Source: JBDTES01 sp039922435 (GTDB lineage: Bacteria; Patescibacteriota; Saccharimonadia; Saccharimonadales; UBA4665). Taken from it: a stretch of 45,590 nucleotides of DNA. Positions 22,923 through 31,839 of the stretch are shown here, piece by piece. The stretch covers positions 1 to 45,590 of the forward strand of contig JBDTES010000006.1 in NCBI GenBank assembly GCA_039922435.1, in the 5' to 3' direction. The notes beneath the pieces were generated by a model, which was not told the DNA's origin, did not search any database, and saw only the letters and a list, made by a program, of their open reading frames with translations. The number at the start of each line of letters is the position of its first letter. The first letter of the stretch is position 1. Both the position numbers and the translations under genes were made by a program.

Positions 22923-25582
22923 TATAATTCACCCCAGTTTTGACCGATTGAGACTTCCACGAGGAGCTTAACTGGTAATTCCGGGTCGATAGATTCCATA
23001 GTCGATTTCAAAATATCAGCAACTTTTTGGGCATCAGCTTCGTCGCACTCAACTAGAATAGAATCGTGAATCTGTAGCAGTTGACGAGCATCTTTAATAT
23101 TTGCAAGATCTTTGTCGGCTGCTATCATCGCTAGTTTCATTAAATCGGCCTCAGTTCCCTGAATCGGCATATTCATGGCTGCCCGCTCGGCGCTACTACG
23201 GACAATAAAATTGCTTGAATTTATATCTGGCATTGGCCGGCGCCGGCCAAACAAAGTTTCGACGTAGCCATCGCTCCGAGCCTTCTCTTTCAGACCGTCC
23301 AGATAGCCAAGTAACGGCTTACGGAGCTCAAAATAGGCGTCTATAAACTTCTTGGCCTGCTCCATGGTCATCCCCGTGGCCACCGACAGACCATGTGGGC
23401 TCATGCCATATAGCACGCCAAAGTTGATTGTTTTAGCAGCGCTACGCATCTGCTTAGTTACATCTTCTAGCTCACGACCATAAATTTGAGCAGCTGTTTG
23501 AATATGAATATCAGCTCCCCGATTAAACAGATCAACCATCGGCTTATCGCCGCTCATAGCGGCCGCTAGCCGTAGCTCAAACTGACTGTAATCAGCACTG
23601 ACAAATGCCTTGCCAGGGCCGGCCACAAAGGCTGTCCGAATATGCTTGCCAAGCTCGGTCCGGACTGGGATGTTTTGCAAGTTTGGATCAGTACTACTCA
23701 GCCGGCCGGTCTGGGCAATTGTCAGATTGAACGTCGTGTGGACGCGGCTATTATCGTCGACCAGCTTAGGCAGGGTGTCGACATAAGTATTTTTGAGCTT
23801 AGTAACCTCCCTAAACTGAGTAATCAAATCAATAACTGGATGTTGACCACGTAATTTGTCTAGCTCTTTAGCGGCCGTACTGTAGCCTGTCTTGCCCTTT
23901 TTGATCCCCTGTTTAGGTAATTGTAGCTTCTCAAACAGAATCTCAGCTAGCTGAGCTGGGCTACCAATATTAAATTCCTGGTCAGCAAATCCATAAATTT
24001 GTTGCTCAAGGTCAGAGATCGTATCATTGATCCTGGCCGCAAACCTATTTAAGTATTCACTATCTAACTGGACCCCAGCATATTCCATACGAGCCAGCAC
24101 CGGGATGACCGGCCACTCAATATTTCTAGCTAGCTCCGGTAACTTCGGCATCGCTCCCAAATCTTTAACTTGCTGAATGTGTAATCCATGAATAACTGCA
24201 ATAATCTCGGGAGCCCGACTAATAAGCTCTTCGCTGTCAATATCTTCAAACGGTGAGCCCCCATAGCCCAAATCAGCCTGAGCTAGATCAGTCAAACTTT
24301 GTTCTCGGCGCAGCGAATTGATCAAAAATGCACCAACTAATACGTCATGACCAACCTCTGGTAAATCTACTGAACCAAGCTCAAGTAGTACTTTTAGGGT
24401 TGATTTAACATCGTAGCCAACCAACTTCGTAGTAGATAGTAAATCATAGATCGTAGATAGTGACTTGGGCGATAGCTTGGTAAGATCAAGCGTATAGGTA
24501 TCTTTGCCATCAGTACTAAGTATCAGCAGTTGTGGATTACGACCGTGCTTACCGGCTGCTCGACTATAGACATAGATTACGTCTGAAATTGGAAGATGGA
24601 AGTCGGCAAATTTCTGATTACTATCTATTAGAGTATTTTTGCCGGTCACTAGCGGCGTATCCCCGTTTGCTACTTGCTGATCACTGACGGCTACCTGCAT
24701 TATTTCTGGCAGCCGACGCGCTAGGTTGTGGAATTCCAGCTTCTCGAGCAATTGCAGCAGCTTTTCGGGCTGGACCTTGCTACCATCTACCTCATGTAAA
24801 TCAAGCTTTATTGGAGCATCCGTCCAAATAGCCCCAAGTTTTTTACTCAAATAAGCTAGATCTCTGCCAGATTCGAGCTTTTTGCGAACGGATTCTTTAA
24901 TAAGTGCCATATTTTCGTAAACACCATCAAGTGTCTTCCAGTCCTGTAGCAACTGAATTGCCGTCTTCTCACCAATTCCGGGGACGCCCGGGATATTGTC
25001 CGAGCTATCACCCTTGAGCGATTTTAGGTCCAAAAACTGGTTCACTTCAATGCCGTATTTGGCCGTAAAGCTAGCTGGTGAATACAAATCTATATTACTG
25101 AGGCCTTTTTTAAGGGCATAGACTTTAACTAGGCCATTCACAAGCTGCAACATATCTAAATCAGACGTAATGAGCATCGTCTCGATACCCTCGGCCCTCG
25201 CCTGCACCGCTAACGTCCCCATAATGTCATCGGCCTCGTAATCATCCAGCTCGTACAGAGGCCAGCCAAAAGCCGCCAGCAGTTCGTGTAATACCGGGAT
25301 TTGTTCATAAAAATCAGGTGGCGGCGGTTTACGGCCAGCTTTATACTCTGGATAGAGCTCTAGCCGTCGGCGGATATTAGTTTTGGGCTTATCCCAGGCT
25401 ACTGCCACATAATCAGGCTTCAACCGTTTAACAACTTCTAGCGCCATAGTAGCAAAACCAAATACTCCACCGGTTGGTATGCCGTCTTTAGTCGCTAAAT
25501 TCGACATAGCATAGTAGCCACGATAGAAAACACTCTTGCCGTCGATAATCGCTAACTTTTTTGGGAGGTTTGTGCTACTCAT
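22922..25582 (-). CDS. polA: DNA polymerase I
   Basis: 886 residues. Residues 1-~290 are the 5'-3' exonuclease/flap domain (IIDGKSVFYRGYYAM, YEADDIMGTLA, SLKGDSSDNIPGVPGIGEKTA). The middle ~310-480 is a relic 3'-5' exonuclease domain without the metal-binding DxE, so no proofreading. Polymerase motif A is FVSADYSQFELRLAA, motif B RSAAKTINFGVLYG, motif C QIHDSILVE: the family HDE is HDS here. -10-like TATACT lies 9 bases before the ATG. First gene of a four-gene minus-strand chain with HAD, PNPOx and a membrane protein. Confidence 0.96.
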   Translation of the reverse strand: MSSTNLPKKLAIIDGKSVFYRGYYAMSNLATKDGIPTGGVFGFATMALEVVKRLKPDYVAVAWDKPKTNIRRRLELYPEYKAGRKPPPPDFYEQIPVLHELLAAFGWPLYELDDYEADDIMGTLAVQARAEGIETMLITSDLDMLQLVNGLVKVYALKKGLSNIDLYSPASFTAKYGIEVNQFLDLKSLKGDSSDNIPGVPGIGEKTAIQLLQDWKTLDGVYENMALIKESVRKKLESGRDLAYLSKKLGAIWTDAPIKLDLHEVDGSKVQPEKLLQLLEKLEFHNLARRLPEIMQVAVSDQQVANGDTPLVTGKNTLIDSNQKFADFHLPISDVIYVYSRAAGKHGRNPQLLILSTDGKDTYTLDLTKLSPKSLSTIYDLLSTTKLVGYDVKSTLKVLLELGSVDLPEVGHDVLVGAFLINSLRREQSLTDLAQADLGYGGSPFEDIDSEELISRAPEIIAVIHGLHIQQVKDLGAMPKLPELARNIEWPVIPVLARMEYAGVQLDSEYLNRFAARINDTISDLEQQIYGFADQEFNIGSPAQLAEILFEKLQLPKQGIKKGKTGYSTAAKELDKLRGQHPVIDLITQFREVTKLKNTYVDTLPKLVDDNSRVHTTFNLTIAQTGRLSSTDPNLQNIPVRTELGKHIRTAFVAGPGKAFVSADYSQFELRLAAAMSGDKPMVDLFNRGADIHIQTAAQIYGRELEDVTKQMRSAAKTINFGVLYGMSPHGLSVATGMTMEQAKKFIDAYFELRKPLLGYLDGLKEKARSDGYVETLFGRRRPMPDINSSNFIVRSSAERAAMNMPIQGTEADLMKLAMIAADKDLANIKDARQLLQIHDSILVECDEADAQKVADILKSTMESIDPELPVKLLVEVSIGQNWGEL

Positions 25583-25608
25583 ATCTTCTTAAGTATAGCC
25601 TATGCAAG

Positions 25609-26883
25609 TCAATCTTGCGGCTTAGGAAGACTTTGGGCTGAGTCCTTATCTCGCAACCTTTTCATTATAGCGTTCATAATATTGCTTACTCCTGGGCCAG
25701 TCTTATTGACGATTTGGCCAACCTCTTTAAGTGAACGTGGTTTACTGCCGTCCAGACCCAATCTCAAATAAACAATCCGCCTATCTATTTCGCTAAGGGT
25801 TCCAAATAGTCTACTTGCGTAGACTAGACGTTCTGCCGCCAATACCGCGTCCTCGGGATCAATAGCAGTTCCGCTCACTATATGGCTACCCAGATCATCT
25901 CCAGTTTTACTCGTACCTCCATCGTCAACCGGCTTATCCAAACTAACAGCATTAAGCGCATAACCTCGTATCTCAGACAGTTTATCTGGCGAAATACCAG
26001 CCTCCTCCGAAAGTTCGTCGTCAGTTGGGTCGCGGCCCAGATCTTTGATTAGTTCCTTCTCTATTTTAGATATCTTATTAATCTGCTCTACCATGTGCAC
26101 GGGTAGCCGTATGATGCGCCCCTTATTGGATATTCCGCGAGTAATTTCCTGGCGAATCCACCAAGTGGCGTACGTCGAAAACTTATAACCCTTCTTGTAG
26201 TCATACATTCCGACCGCTCGCATAAGCCCCAGATTCCCATCCTGAATCAAGTCGAGCAGTTCCGTACCACGGCCAGTGTAGCGTTTTGCCAAATTGACCA
26301 CTAACCGTAAGTTTGATTTGATCATACTATCTCGTGCTCTTTGGCCATCTACAATTTTGGACTTTAACCACTCGTCCGATAGAAACTCTTTATTTCGCTT
26401 ATTATCCACTAACCTGTAAAACATCTTTATGTCTTTCTCTACTTGCGGCATTGTCTGGGTTCCCCGAATATTCTCGATGTCAGCATCGGAGAGCTTTTTA
26501 TTGTCATCTTTCCGCTTTTCGAACCTCGCCTGCGTTCGCTCTGTCAGCCACTCAAGAATGGTTGGCGCCTCTTTCTTGCGCTGACCTGCCGACAAACCAC
26601 GAACACGTAGGATCTCTTCGGCTAATAGTCCTCCCTCCATAGATTTACTTAGCTCAACTTCTTGTACTGCCGTCAGAAGCTGTTTCTTACCCATTTGTTT
26701 CAAGTACTCATGAAGAATGTCTGGAGAAACGTATCCTTTATCAAATTCTGGATCTGACTCGCCGTCAGTCTCAGACACTGCCGCACGACCTACCTTCCGC
26801 CGTGAGGATACACTACCACGCACTTCTACGATATTCGGGGATTCTGAGAGTCCCTCAGGTTCAATTTTTAGAGCTTCACTCAT
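25609..26883 (-). CDS. Second RNA polymerase sigma-70 family factor
   Basis: 424 residues. Region 1.2-like LHEYLKQMGK, region 2 (SNLRLVVNLAKRYTGRGTELLDLIQDGNLGLMRAV, YKFSTYATWWIRQEITR) and region 3 (RLPVHMVEQINK) are nearly the same as the primary sigma at 32635-33747. Region 4.2 differs: TRERIRQIE of the primary sigma is replaced by TGPGVSNIM, so -35 contacts should differ while -10 recognition is kept. A ~110-residue stretch between 1.2 and 2.1 is poorly conserved. Alone between polA and the P-type ATPase gene. AGAAG is a weak Shine-Dalgarno 9 bases upstream. Confidence 0.9.
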   Translation of the reverse strand: MSEALKIEPEGLSESPNIVEVRGSVSSRRKVGRAAVSETDGESDPEFDKGYVSPDILHEYLKQMGKKQLLTAVQEVELSKSMEGGLLAEEILRVRGLSAGQRKKEAPTILEWLTERTQARFEKRKDDNKKLSDADIENIRGTQTMPQVEKDIKMFYRLVDNKRNKEFLSDEWLKSKIVDGQRARDSMIKSNLRLVVNLAKRYTGRGTELLDLIQDGNLGLMRAVGMYDYKKGYKFSTYATWWIRQEITRGISNKGRIIRLPVHMVEQINKISKIEKELIKDLGRDPTDDELSEEAGISPDKLSEIRGYALNAVSLDKPVDDGGTSKTGDDLGSHIVSGTAIDPEDAVLAAERLVYASRLFGTLSEIDRRIVYLRLGLDGSKPRSLKEVGQIVNKTGPGVSNIMNAIMKRLRDKDSAQSLPKPQD

Positions 26884-26959
26884 AATATTATCTTCTCTTT
26901 ATCAACCATTCATTGCAAGCACAAGCATAATTAGTCTGTTCAATATATAATAAGGGCCA

Positions 26960-29776
26960 ATGGACGGGCAACAACCATATTATCTACTGGACGGCAAAGA
27001 AGTTCTGCGGCAATTACGCTCGACCGATAGTGGGCTAACCACCACCGAAGCGATCGACCGCCTACGTCACACCGGGTCAAACCGCTGGCCAATCGAGCAC
27101 AGCGCCCACTGGCTAATTAACTACGCTCTCGGGATTACCGATTGGACATTTCTACTCTTGCTGGCTAGTTCCGGTGTAGCGCTGTATCTAAACGAGTCAC
27201 AGGTTACCATAATCTTAATAATTCTAGCCTTTTTGAACCTCACAATTAGCTTTTTGCAGGAATTTAAGGCCAAAAACAGTCTCTTGTCACTACACCAGCT
27301 ACTGCCCGAACGAGCTCAGGTATATCGTGATGGAAAATTAGTATTTATCAATACTACTGATCTGGTGCCCGGTGATATCGTCAAGCTGGCTGTCGGCATG
27401 ATAGTCCCGGCCGACATCCGCCTGCTCTCCACCCAAGGTTTAGCCGCCGATGATACGCCCCTAACTGGTGCCAGTGGGCCAATCCGCAAATTTGCCCGGA
27501 CACTCCGCTCACCCGTAATACTTGCCCAGAGGCACAACCAAGTATATATGGGAACTATTATTACCGAAGGTGAAGCAGAAGGAGTAGTGACTGCCACCGG
27601 CCAGTTTACGGAGCTAGGCCAGGTCGCTACTATGCAGCAGCATGTTTTGCCACCCCTCAGCCCCTTACAGAAATTACTGAGACATCTGTCAACTCGGCTG
27701 GTTCTAAGCGCGATTATCCTTTGTGCCTTATTATTAATACCTCTAGTCAATTACGCCGACTTAAGTCAGCCTTTGACCTGGTTTTTTGCGACCGCTATCA
27801 CGCTGTCGCTCTTGCCTTTAACTCTGCCCGGTATAATTAACACAATCCTGTCTAGATCATCTGGTCAACTAGTTAGCAGAAAGCTGCGGATAACTCGCCT
27901 CTCTGCTATTGATACGCTCGGCGCTACCGACGTTCTGATTTCTCGAAAAAGTAGACTTCTGACCACCGGACGTCCCAGCGCTAATCAACTACTTATCGGC
28001 AAAACTAAATATGAGGTTGATGGCTTAGGCTATGATCCTAAAGGTAATATAACAGAAGCTGGCAAGAATTTAAGTGAGTCAGATTTAGCCAAAATAAGCC
28101 TATTACTTGAAGCTGGAGCGCTAGCCAGCGATGCCAATATAATCCCGCCCAACATTGATCACACCGACTGGCACGCTGAAGGTGATGCAACCGACGCTGC
28201 CTTTATCACTCTAGCCCAAAAGGCTGGTCTTAGCCCCACCGATTTACAGCAAGAGTTCCCGCCTATCAGAGATTATATATTCGACGCTTCTCGCCAGAAC
28301 GCTTCAACTATACGTACCCGTGGAAACGAGCTCAACTTGTTCATTAAAGGTTCACCGTCCCATCTTCTAGCCGATTGTACTCAGCTCTGGGATCACGGCC
28401 TTATTCGCAAATTATCAGCTAAGGATCGACAGCTATATACAGACTATTACGAAGCCCATTCAGCCAAGGCCGAGCGTGTTATTGCAGTAGCCTATAGAGT
28501 GTTACCGACTAATTTTGATCCACAAAAGACTACCGCTGACGAGACAGAGAAAGATCTTATCCTACTAGGCTTAGTTGTACTGTCCGACCCACTCCGAAGA
28601 GATGTACCGGCCGCCATGGCAGACGCCCGTAAAGCTCAAGTCAACGTAGCATTACTTACTAGTGACTATCCGTTCTCGGCTAGAGCTCTAGCTGTGCAAG
28701 CCAGCTTGGTAGAACACCCCGAACAACTCACCGTGGTTTCTGGCGAACAATTACACATTCTTAGCGATAGTCAGATACTGAACTTAACCCGCCGAGGTGG
28801 CGCAGTCCTATCTAAACTAGATCTAGCCGATGAACTACGAATTATAAAGTTAGCCCAGTCGAGTGGCTTAGTAGTTACAATGACCGGCAGATCAATTGAG
28901 GATATACCGGCGTTAACTATGGCCGATGTTGGTGTAGCCTTGTCAAATCACCATGATCAGACCACGTCTTCAGCCGCTGACATGGTACTTGAGGATAATG
29001 ACCTGACACCTCTTCTAGTCGCTATTCGCCACGGCCGTAGTGCCTTTATGAACATCCAAAAGGCTAGCCTAGCCAGTCTGGCTGGCAATAGTGCCCAATT
29101 AGTAACAATCCTAGCCAGTTTGGGCGCAGTAACCTACCTCAGCATTCCAGCGGCACTTTCACTCATGCAAATACTAGCAATCGATTCACTAGCCGTATTC
29201 TTGCCACTGGCTGCGCTGGGCTGGGACAAACCAGAAACTAACCCGATGACCAAACCGCCTCGTAACACTAGTACTCCACTCGTAAACGGTTCAGCTTGGC
29301 TTAGTATCATGTGGTGTGGACTATTGATTGGGTCTTTTGCTTTTATAAATTATCTGCTCTTTTTCTGGCAGCGTGGACTGGGCGCCGAACACATCGTAGC
29401 TTCCAGCCAAGTCCACATGCAGGCCACCAGTCTAGCCTTCCTAACTATCGTCCTCTGCCTGTTGGCCAACATATTACAGCGACGCAGTAGTCATGGGCTA
29501 TTTAGCCACTACCAACTGCACAATAAACGCCTCTGGGCAGCTATGGCACTATCCCTAATTGCGACAACTGTCATTATTTATATTCCACATATTGCTGTCT
29601 ATTTCCAAACCGGTCCATTAGATTTTACAGATTGGATTTATGCTCTACTGGCTGCCGTTCTATTCACTTTTATAAGAGAATTTCAGCTACGCAGCCGCCA
29701 CCAGACCCGCAAATCATTACTAGCCGACTATCGCCCAGAGGTCATCAAGAAACACCTCAAGCCAATTAATAAGTAA
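26960..29776 (+). CDS. P-type ATPase-like protein without catalytic residues (pseudoenzyme)
   Basis: 938 residues, full-length P2-type (Ca2+/Na+,K+ branch) architecture: N-terminal cation_ATPase_N domain, actuator domain, core TM helices, P and N domains and a six-helix C-terminal half. Every catalytic motif is changed. The phosphorylation motif DKTGTLT reads RKSRLLT (R329 for the Asp, inside LISRKSRLLTTG); TGES reads TGAS (A171); TGDGVND reads TGRSIED (R644, E647); the M4 PEGL ion site reads PLTL near residue 289; the M6 ion-site block NLVTD reads DSLAV. The N-domain KGSP motif and FDASR remain. TATAAT lies 8 bases before the ATG, no Shine-Dalgarno. The frame is intact, so it is under selection but cannot pump by the known mechanism. 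Confidence 0.9.
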   Translation: MDGQQPYYLLDGKEVLRQLRSTDSGLTTTEAIDRLRHTGSNRWPIEHSAHWLINYALGITDWTFLLLLASSGVALYLNESQVTIILIILAFLNLTISFLQEFKAKNSLLSLHQLLPERAQVYRDGKLVFINTTDLVPGDIVKLAVGMIVPADIRLLSTQGLAADDTPLTGASGPIRKFARTLRSPVILAQRHNQVYMGTIITEGEAEGVVTATGQFTELGQVATMQQHVLPPLSPLQKLLRHLSTRLVLSAIILCALLLIPLVNYADLSQPLTWFFATAITLSLLPLTLPGIINTILSRSSGQLVSRKLRITRLSAIDTLGATDVLISRKSRLLTTGRPSANQLLIGKTKYEVDGLGYDPKGNITEAGKNLSESDLAKISLLLEAGALASDANIIPPNIDHTDWHAEGDATDAAFITLAQKAGLSPTDLQQEFPPIRDYIFDASRQNASTIRTRGNELNLFIKGSPSHLLADCTQLWDHGLIRKLSAKDRQLYTDYYEAHSAKAERVIAVAYRVLPTNFDPQKTTADETEKDLILLGLVVLSDPLRRDVPAAMADARKAQVNVALLTSDYPFSARALAVQASLVEHPEQLTVVSGEQLHILSDSQILNLTRRGGAVLSKLDLADELRIIKLAQSSGLVVTMTGRSIEDIPALTMADVGVALSNHHDQTTSSAADMVLEDNDLTPLLVAIRHGRSAFMNIQKASLASLAGNSAQLVTILASLGAVTYLSIPAALSLMQILAIDSLAVFLPLAALGWDKPETNPMTKPPRNTSTPLVNGSAWLSIMWCGLLIGSFAFINYLLFFWQRGLGAEHIVASSQVHMQATSLAFLTIVLCLLANILQRRSSHGLFSHYQLHNKRLWAAMALSLIATTVIIYIPHIAVYFQTGPLDFTDWIYALLAAVLFTFIREFQLRSRHQTRKSLLADYRPEVIKKHLKPINK

Positions 29777-29846
29777 TCTTATAGGGACGCACTAGACCAG
29801 TAATAAGCCAGTAAATAATTGCGAGCTATGCGGTTATACGCTCTAT

Positions 29847-30743
29847 CTATTGATCTAGGCTAGCTTTAAGTAGGTACCTAGCAGTTAGTACAAGTTGGCG
29901 CATTGCCGTAAACGGCGACTGGTAATTAGCCGGATCGTCTAGCTGCTCCCGGGCACTCGCCACAAGTCGGGTATCGGCTTGCACAAATAGCTGTGGGTTA
30001 TTCCTATCCATATCAAACTTAGGATTTACATCTCGGGCCGCCCTCTGCATCTGAACCGCCAATTGTATACCAGCATTGGCAACGCGGGCGACACTGACAG
30101 TTTTGTCATCGATCCAGACATCGCTATGATTGGCCGCAAACTCGGCCGCTATAGCGTCACCCTTACCCGTTTCAAATGCTTCATTTGTAACATTATAGCC
30201 AGCCTCTTCTAGCATCGGCTTCACGAATTCGGTGGCATAGTTGCTCTCTAGCGGATAAACACCATACTCTTTGTAATATCTGATAATATTCTGGTTATTT
30301 ATTTCTGATTTAGAGCTCATCTCACGATTACCAGACAGTAGATACAGATTATCAGCTCCAAAACCCCTTTTGACTGCATCAACCAGCAAACTAGCCGTTC
30401 TATCTTGCCAGTTTGCTACTGCCCCAGTCACAATCACTGTATCAATATGGCTAGGCAGTGACTTATCCGGCGTCCACAGACTCCGAGCCAATGGCTCCTG
30501 TACGCCAGACCGATTCACTAGATCGGCCGCTTTATCCAAGCTAATTGCCTGTACCTCTTCGTTTTCTCGGAGTACCTTATTCTCGCCTATAATTTTAACT
30601 AAAGCTCCGAGTTTGTCTGAATCCGGCTCGGTGCCAATCTCAAAATCAAGTCGCTCTGCTATATCAGGTATTACTCCGCCCCCAAGTTCGTAAACATTAT
30701 CGCCTAATTGGAAATTACTAAAATCTCGTTCCGCTGCTGACAT
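29847..30743 (-). CDS. Hypothetical protein, 298 aa (possible YdcF/DUF218-like)
   Basis: Not firmly recognised. IDTVIVTGAVANWQDRTASLLVDAVKRGFGADNLYLLSGNREM and the later YNVTNEAFETGKGDAIAAEFA recall the DUF218/YdcF Rossmann-like fold, but similarity is weak. No signal or TM segment. ATG at 30743 is chosen over a TTG two codons upstream because GATACT (30751-30756) lies 7 bases before it, predicting a leaderless mRNA. Confidence 0.55.
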   Translation of the reverse strand: MSAAERDFSNFQLGDNVYELGGGVIPDIAERLDFEIGTEPDSDKLGALVKIIGENKVLRENEEVQAISLDKAADLVNRSGVQEPLARSLWTPDKSLPSHIDTVIVTGAVANWQDRTASLLVDAVKRGFGADNLYLLSGNREMSSKSEINNQNIIRYYKEYGVYPLESNYATEFVKPMLEEAGYNVTNEAFETGKGDAIAAEFAANHSDVWIDDKTVSVARVANAGIQLAVQMQRAARDVNPKFDMDRNNPQLFVQADTRLVASAREQLDDPANYQSPFTAMRQLVLTARYLLKASLDQ

Positions 30744-30895
30744 AAACAATAGTATCCTAACTATAACCAGATAACTATATTCTTGAATTATATTTATTAC
30801 AGTAACAGTAAACTATAGATACGTCAAGTATGGTCACTATAGACATACTCCATATTTTCTGTTATGGTGATGAAGCTTTGTCGAGCATGGAGTTG

Positions 30896-30913
30896 CTCCG
30901 AGGTACTTTGACA
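30896..30913 (+). repeat. Shared leader motif, copy 2
   Basis: CTCCGAGGTACTTTGACA, identical to minus-strand 7211-7228, with homology extending ~30 bases 5'. It stands ~135 bases before the first of two small SD-led genes. Its position suggests a conserved promoter or leader RNA of an accessory cassette family. Confidence 0.6.
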
Positions 30914-30936
30914 ATCAGAATTGATATCGAGAAACA

Positions 30937-30989
30937 CGAGTTGGGATTAGATAGCTGAAGAAGCTCTTAAACTACCTAATCCCAACTCG
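30937..30989 (+). other. 14-bp perfect inverted repeat in the cassette leader
   Basis: CGAGTTGGGATTAG (30937-30950) and CTAATCCCAACTCG (30976-30989) are exact complements around a 25-base loop that contains a small AGCT-based hairpin. It lies in the leader of the gene at 31050, after the shared motif. There is no U-run, so it is more likely a leader RNA hairpin or protein binding site than a terminator. The rest of 30744-31049 shows nothing else. Confidence 0.65.
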
Positions 30990-31049
30990 GGAAATCAGTC
31001 CGTACTAACAAACCTGTGATTGTACATCGGAAAGAGAGAGGCTTTAGCA

Positions 31050-31337
31050 ATGAAGCTAGAAGTGACCGTCACATGCGGCTATGCCAGCAATAGTTTAAAA
31101 CTCAGCTTAGACAGAGCCGAGTTTGACGGAATGCCCTTCCCAATAACCGTCCAAGAATGGAGAATACGCGAACAACTCAAGGAAGCCGTACCGGCCATAC
31201 AGCTGATATATGCATCTGCACTTTCCAATAAAAAGGAGAACCCCGAAAAGGCAAATGGTCAAGCCAGCGGAACACTCGACGTCGACGAGGACACGATTAG
31301 ACAACTAATCGAAATCGTACTTAGTGCAACAGTCTAA
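31050..31337 (+). CDS. Hypothetical protein, 95 aa, hammerhead cassette
   Basis: Not recognised. Begins MKLEVTVTCGYASNSLKLSL (beta strand pattern), then a helix around EWRIREQLKEAVPAIQLIY and an acidic end VDEDTIRQLIEIVL. Soluble, no TM. ATG at 31050 is preferred over an upstream frame because AGAGAGG lies ~10 bases before it. First of two genes in a cassette with a shared leader motif upstream and a hammerhead ribozyme downstream. Confidence 0.65.
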   Translation: MKLEVTVTCGYASNSLKLSLDRAEFDGMPFPITVQEWRIREQLKEAVPAIQLIYASALSNKKENPEKANGQASGTLDVDEDTIRQLIEIVLSATV

Positions 31338-31391
31338 AGTTTCAAAAATTGCTACACCACCGCAGTTCACTACTTTCTGAGAGGCATTACA

Positions 31392-31694
31392 ATGAAGATT
31401 CGCATCACTGTCGACGAGAATGAGCTATCAACCCGGGTAGCTATCCAGCCATGTGACAACCTCATTCTATTATGGGAGGCTAGTGACACCCTAGGGGTCA
31501 ATCTTGCGGACATCGGTGGCAAACTTTCGCTAAACGCAATTACTAAAGATTCAATTGTACTGGAATACGATCAGCCTACACACTTGATTGCCGCTCAGAC
31601 CGGAGTACTTTGCCGTCAAATTGCTGCAATATGGGGAAGTGAATACGAGTTAATCGAGACCAGAGAATGCAGGAGACTATCCAAAGCCAACTAA
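31392..31694 (+). CDS. Hypothetical protein, 100 aa, hammerhead cassette
   Basis: Not recognised. MKIRITVDENELSTRVAIQP is a probable beta hairpin, followed by LLWEASDTLGVNLADIGG and a C-terminal basic tail ECRRLSKAN. GAGAGG 8 bases before the ATG. 54 bases after the previous gene; the two proteins share an N-terminal beta-strand pattern but no clear homology. The 3' flank carries a long hairpin and a hammerhead ribozyme. Confidence 0.65.
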   Translation: MKIRITVDENELSTRVAIQPCDNLILLWEASDTLGVNLADIGGKLSLNAITKDSIVLEYDQPTHLIAAQTGVLCRQIAAIWGSEYELIETRECRRLSKAN

Positions 31695-31749
31695 CTTGCG
31701 TCGAAAGCAAAAAATGCCTAAAGCAATAGTGTCATCCTAAGGCAAACCT

Positions 31750-31839
31750 AACAATACAGAAGAGACGAAAGCTCAAAGGGTTAGGCGGGTTCTTCCTGTC
31801 TGTTGTTTTTCTTTGTTTCTTTTATCTCTTCTGATTGTT
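31750..31839 (+). other. Long hairpin immediately 5' of the hammerhead
   Basis: AACAATACAGAAGAGA (31750-31765) pairs with TCTCTTCTGATTGTT (31825-31839): 15 pairs with one bulged A, and AAAG / CTTT extends it inward. The helix ends where ribozyme stem III begins (31838), sharing two bases, so the two could stack or compete. The loop is pyrimidine-rich (31792-31824) with several T-runs, which could also slow or stop polymerase. Confidence 0.55.

Noticed and set aside
30951..31000. A second hammerhead from CTGAAGA in the cassette leader
   Set aside because: No GAAA at the end of a matching stem II and no pairing stem I or III.
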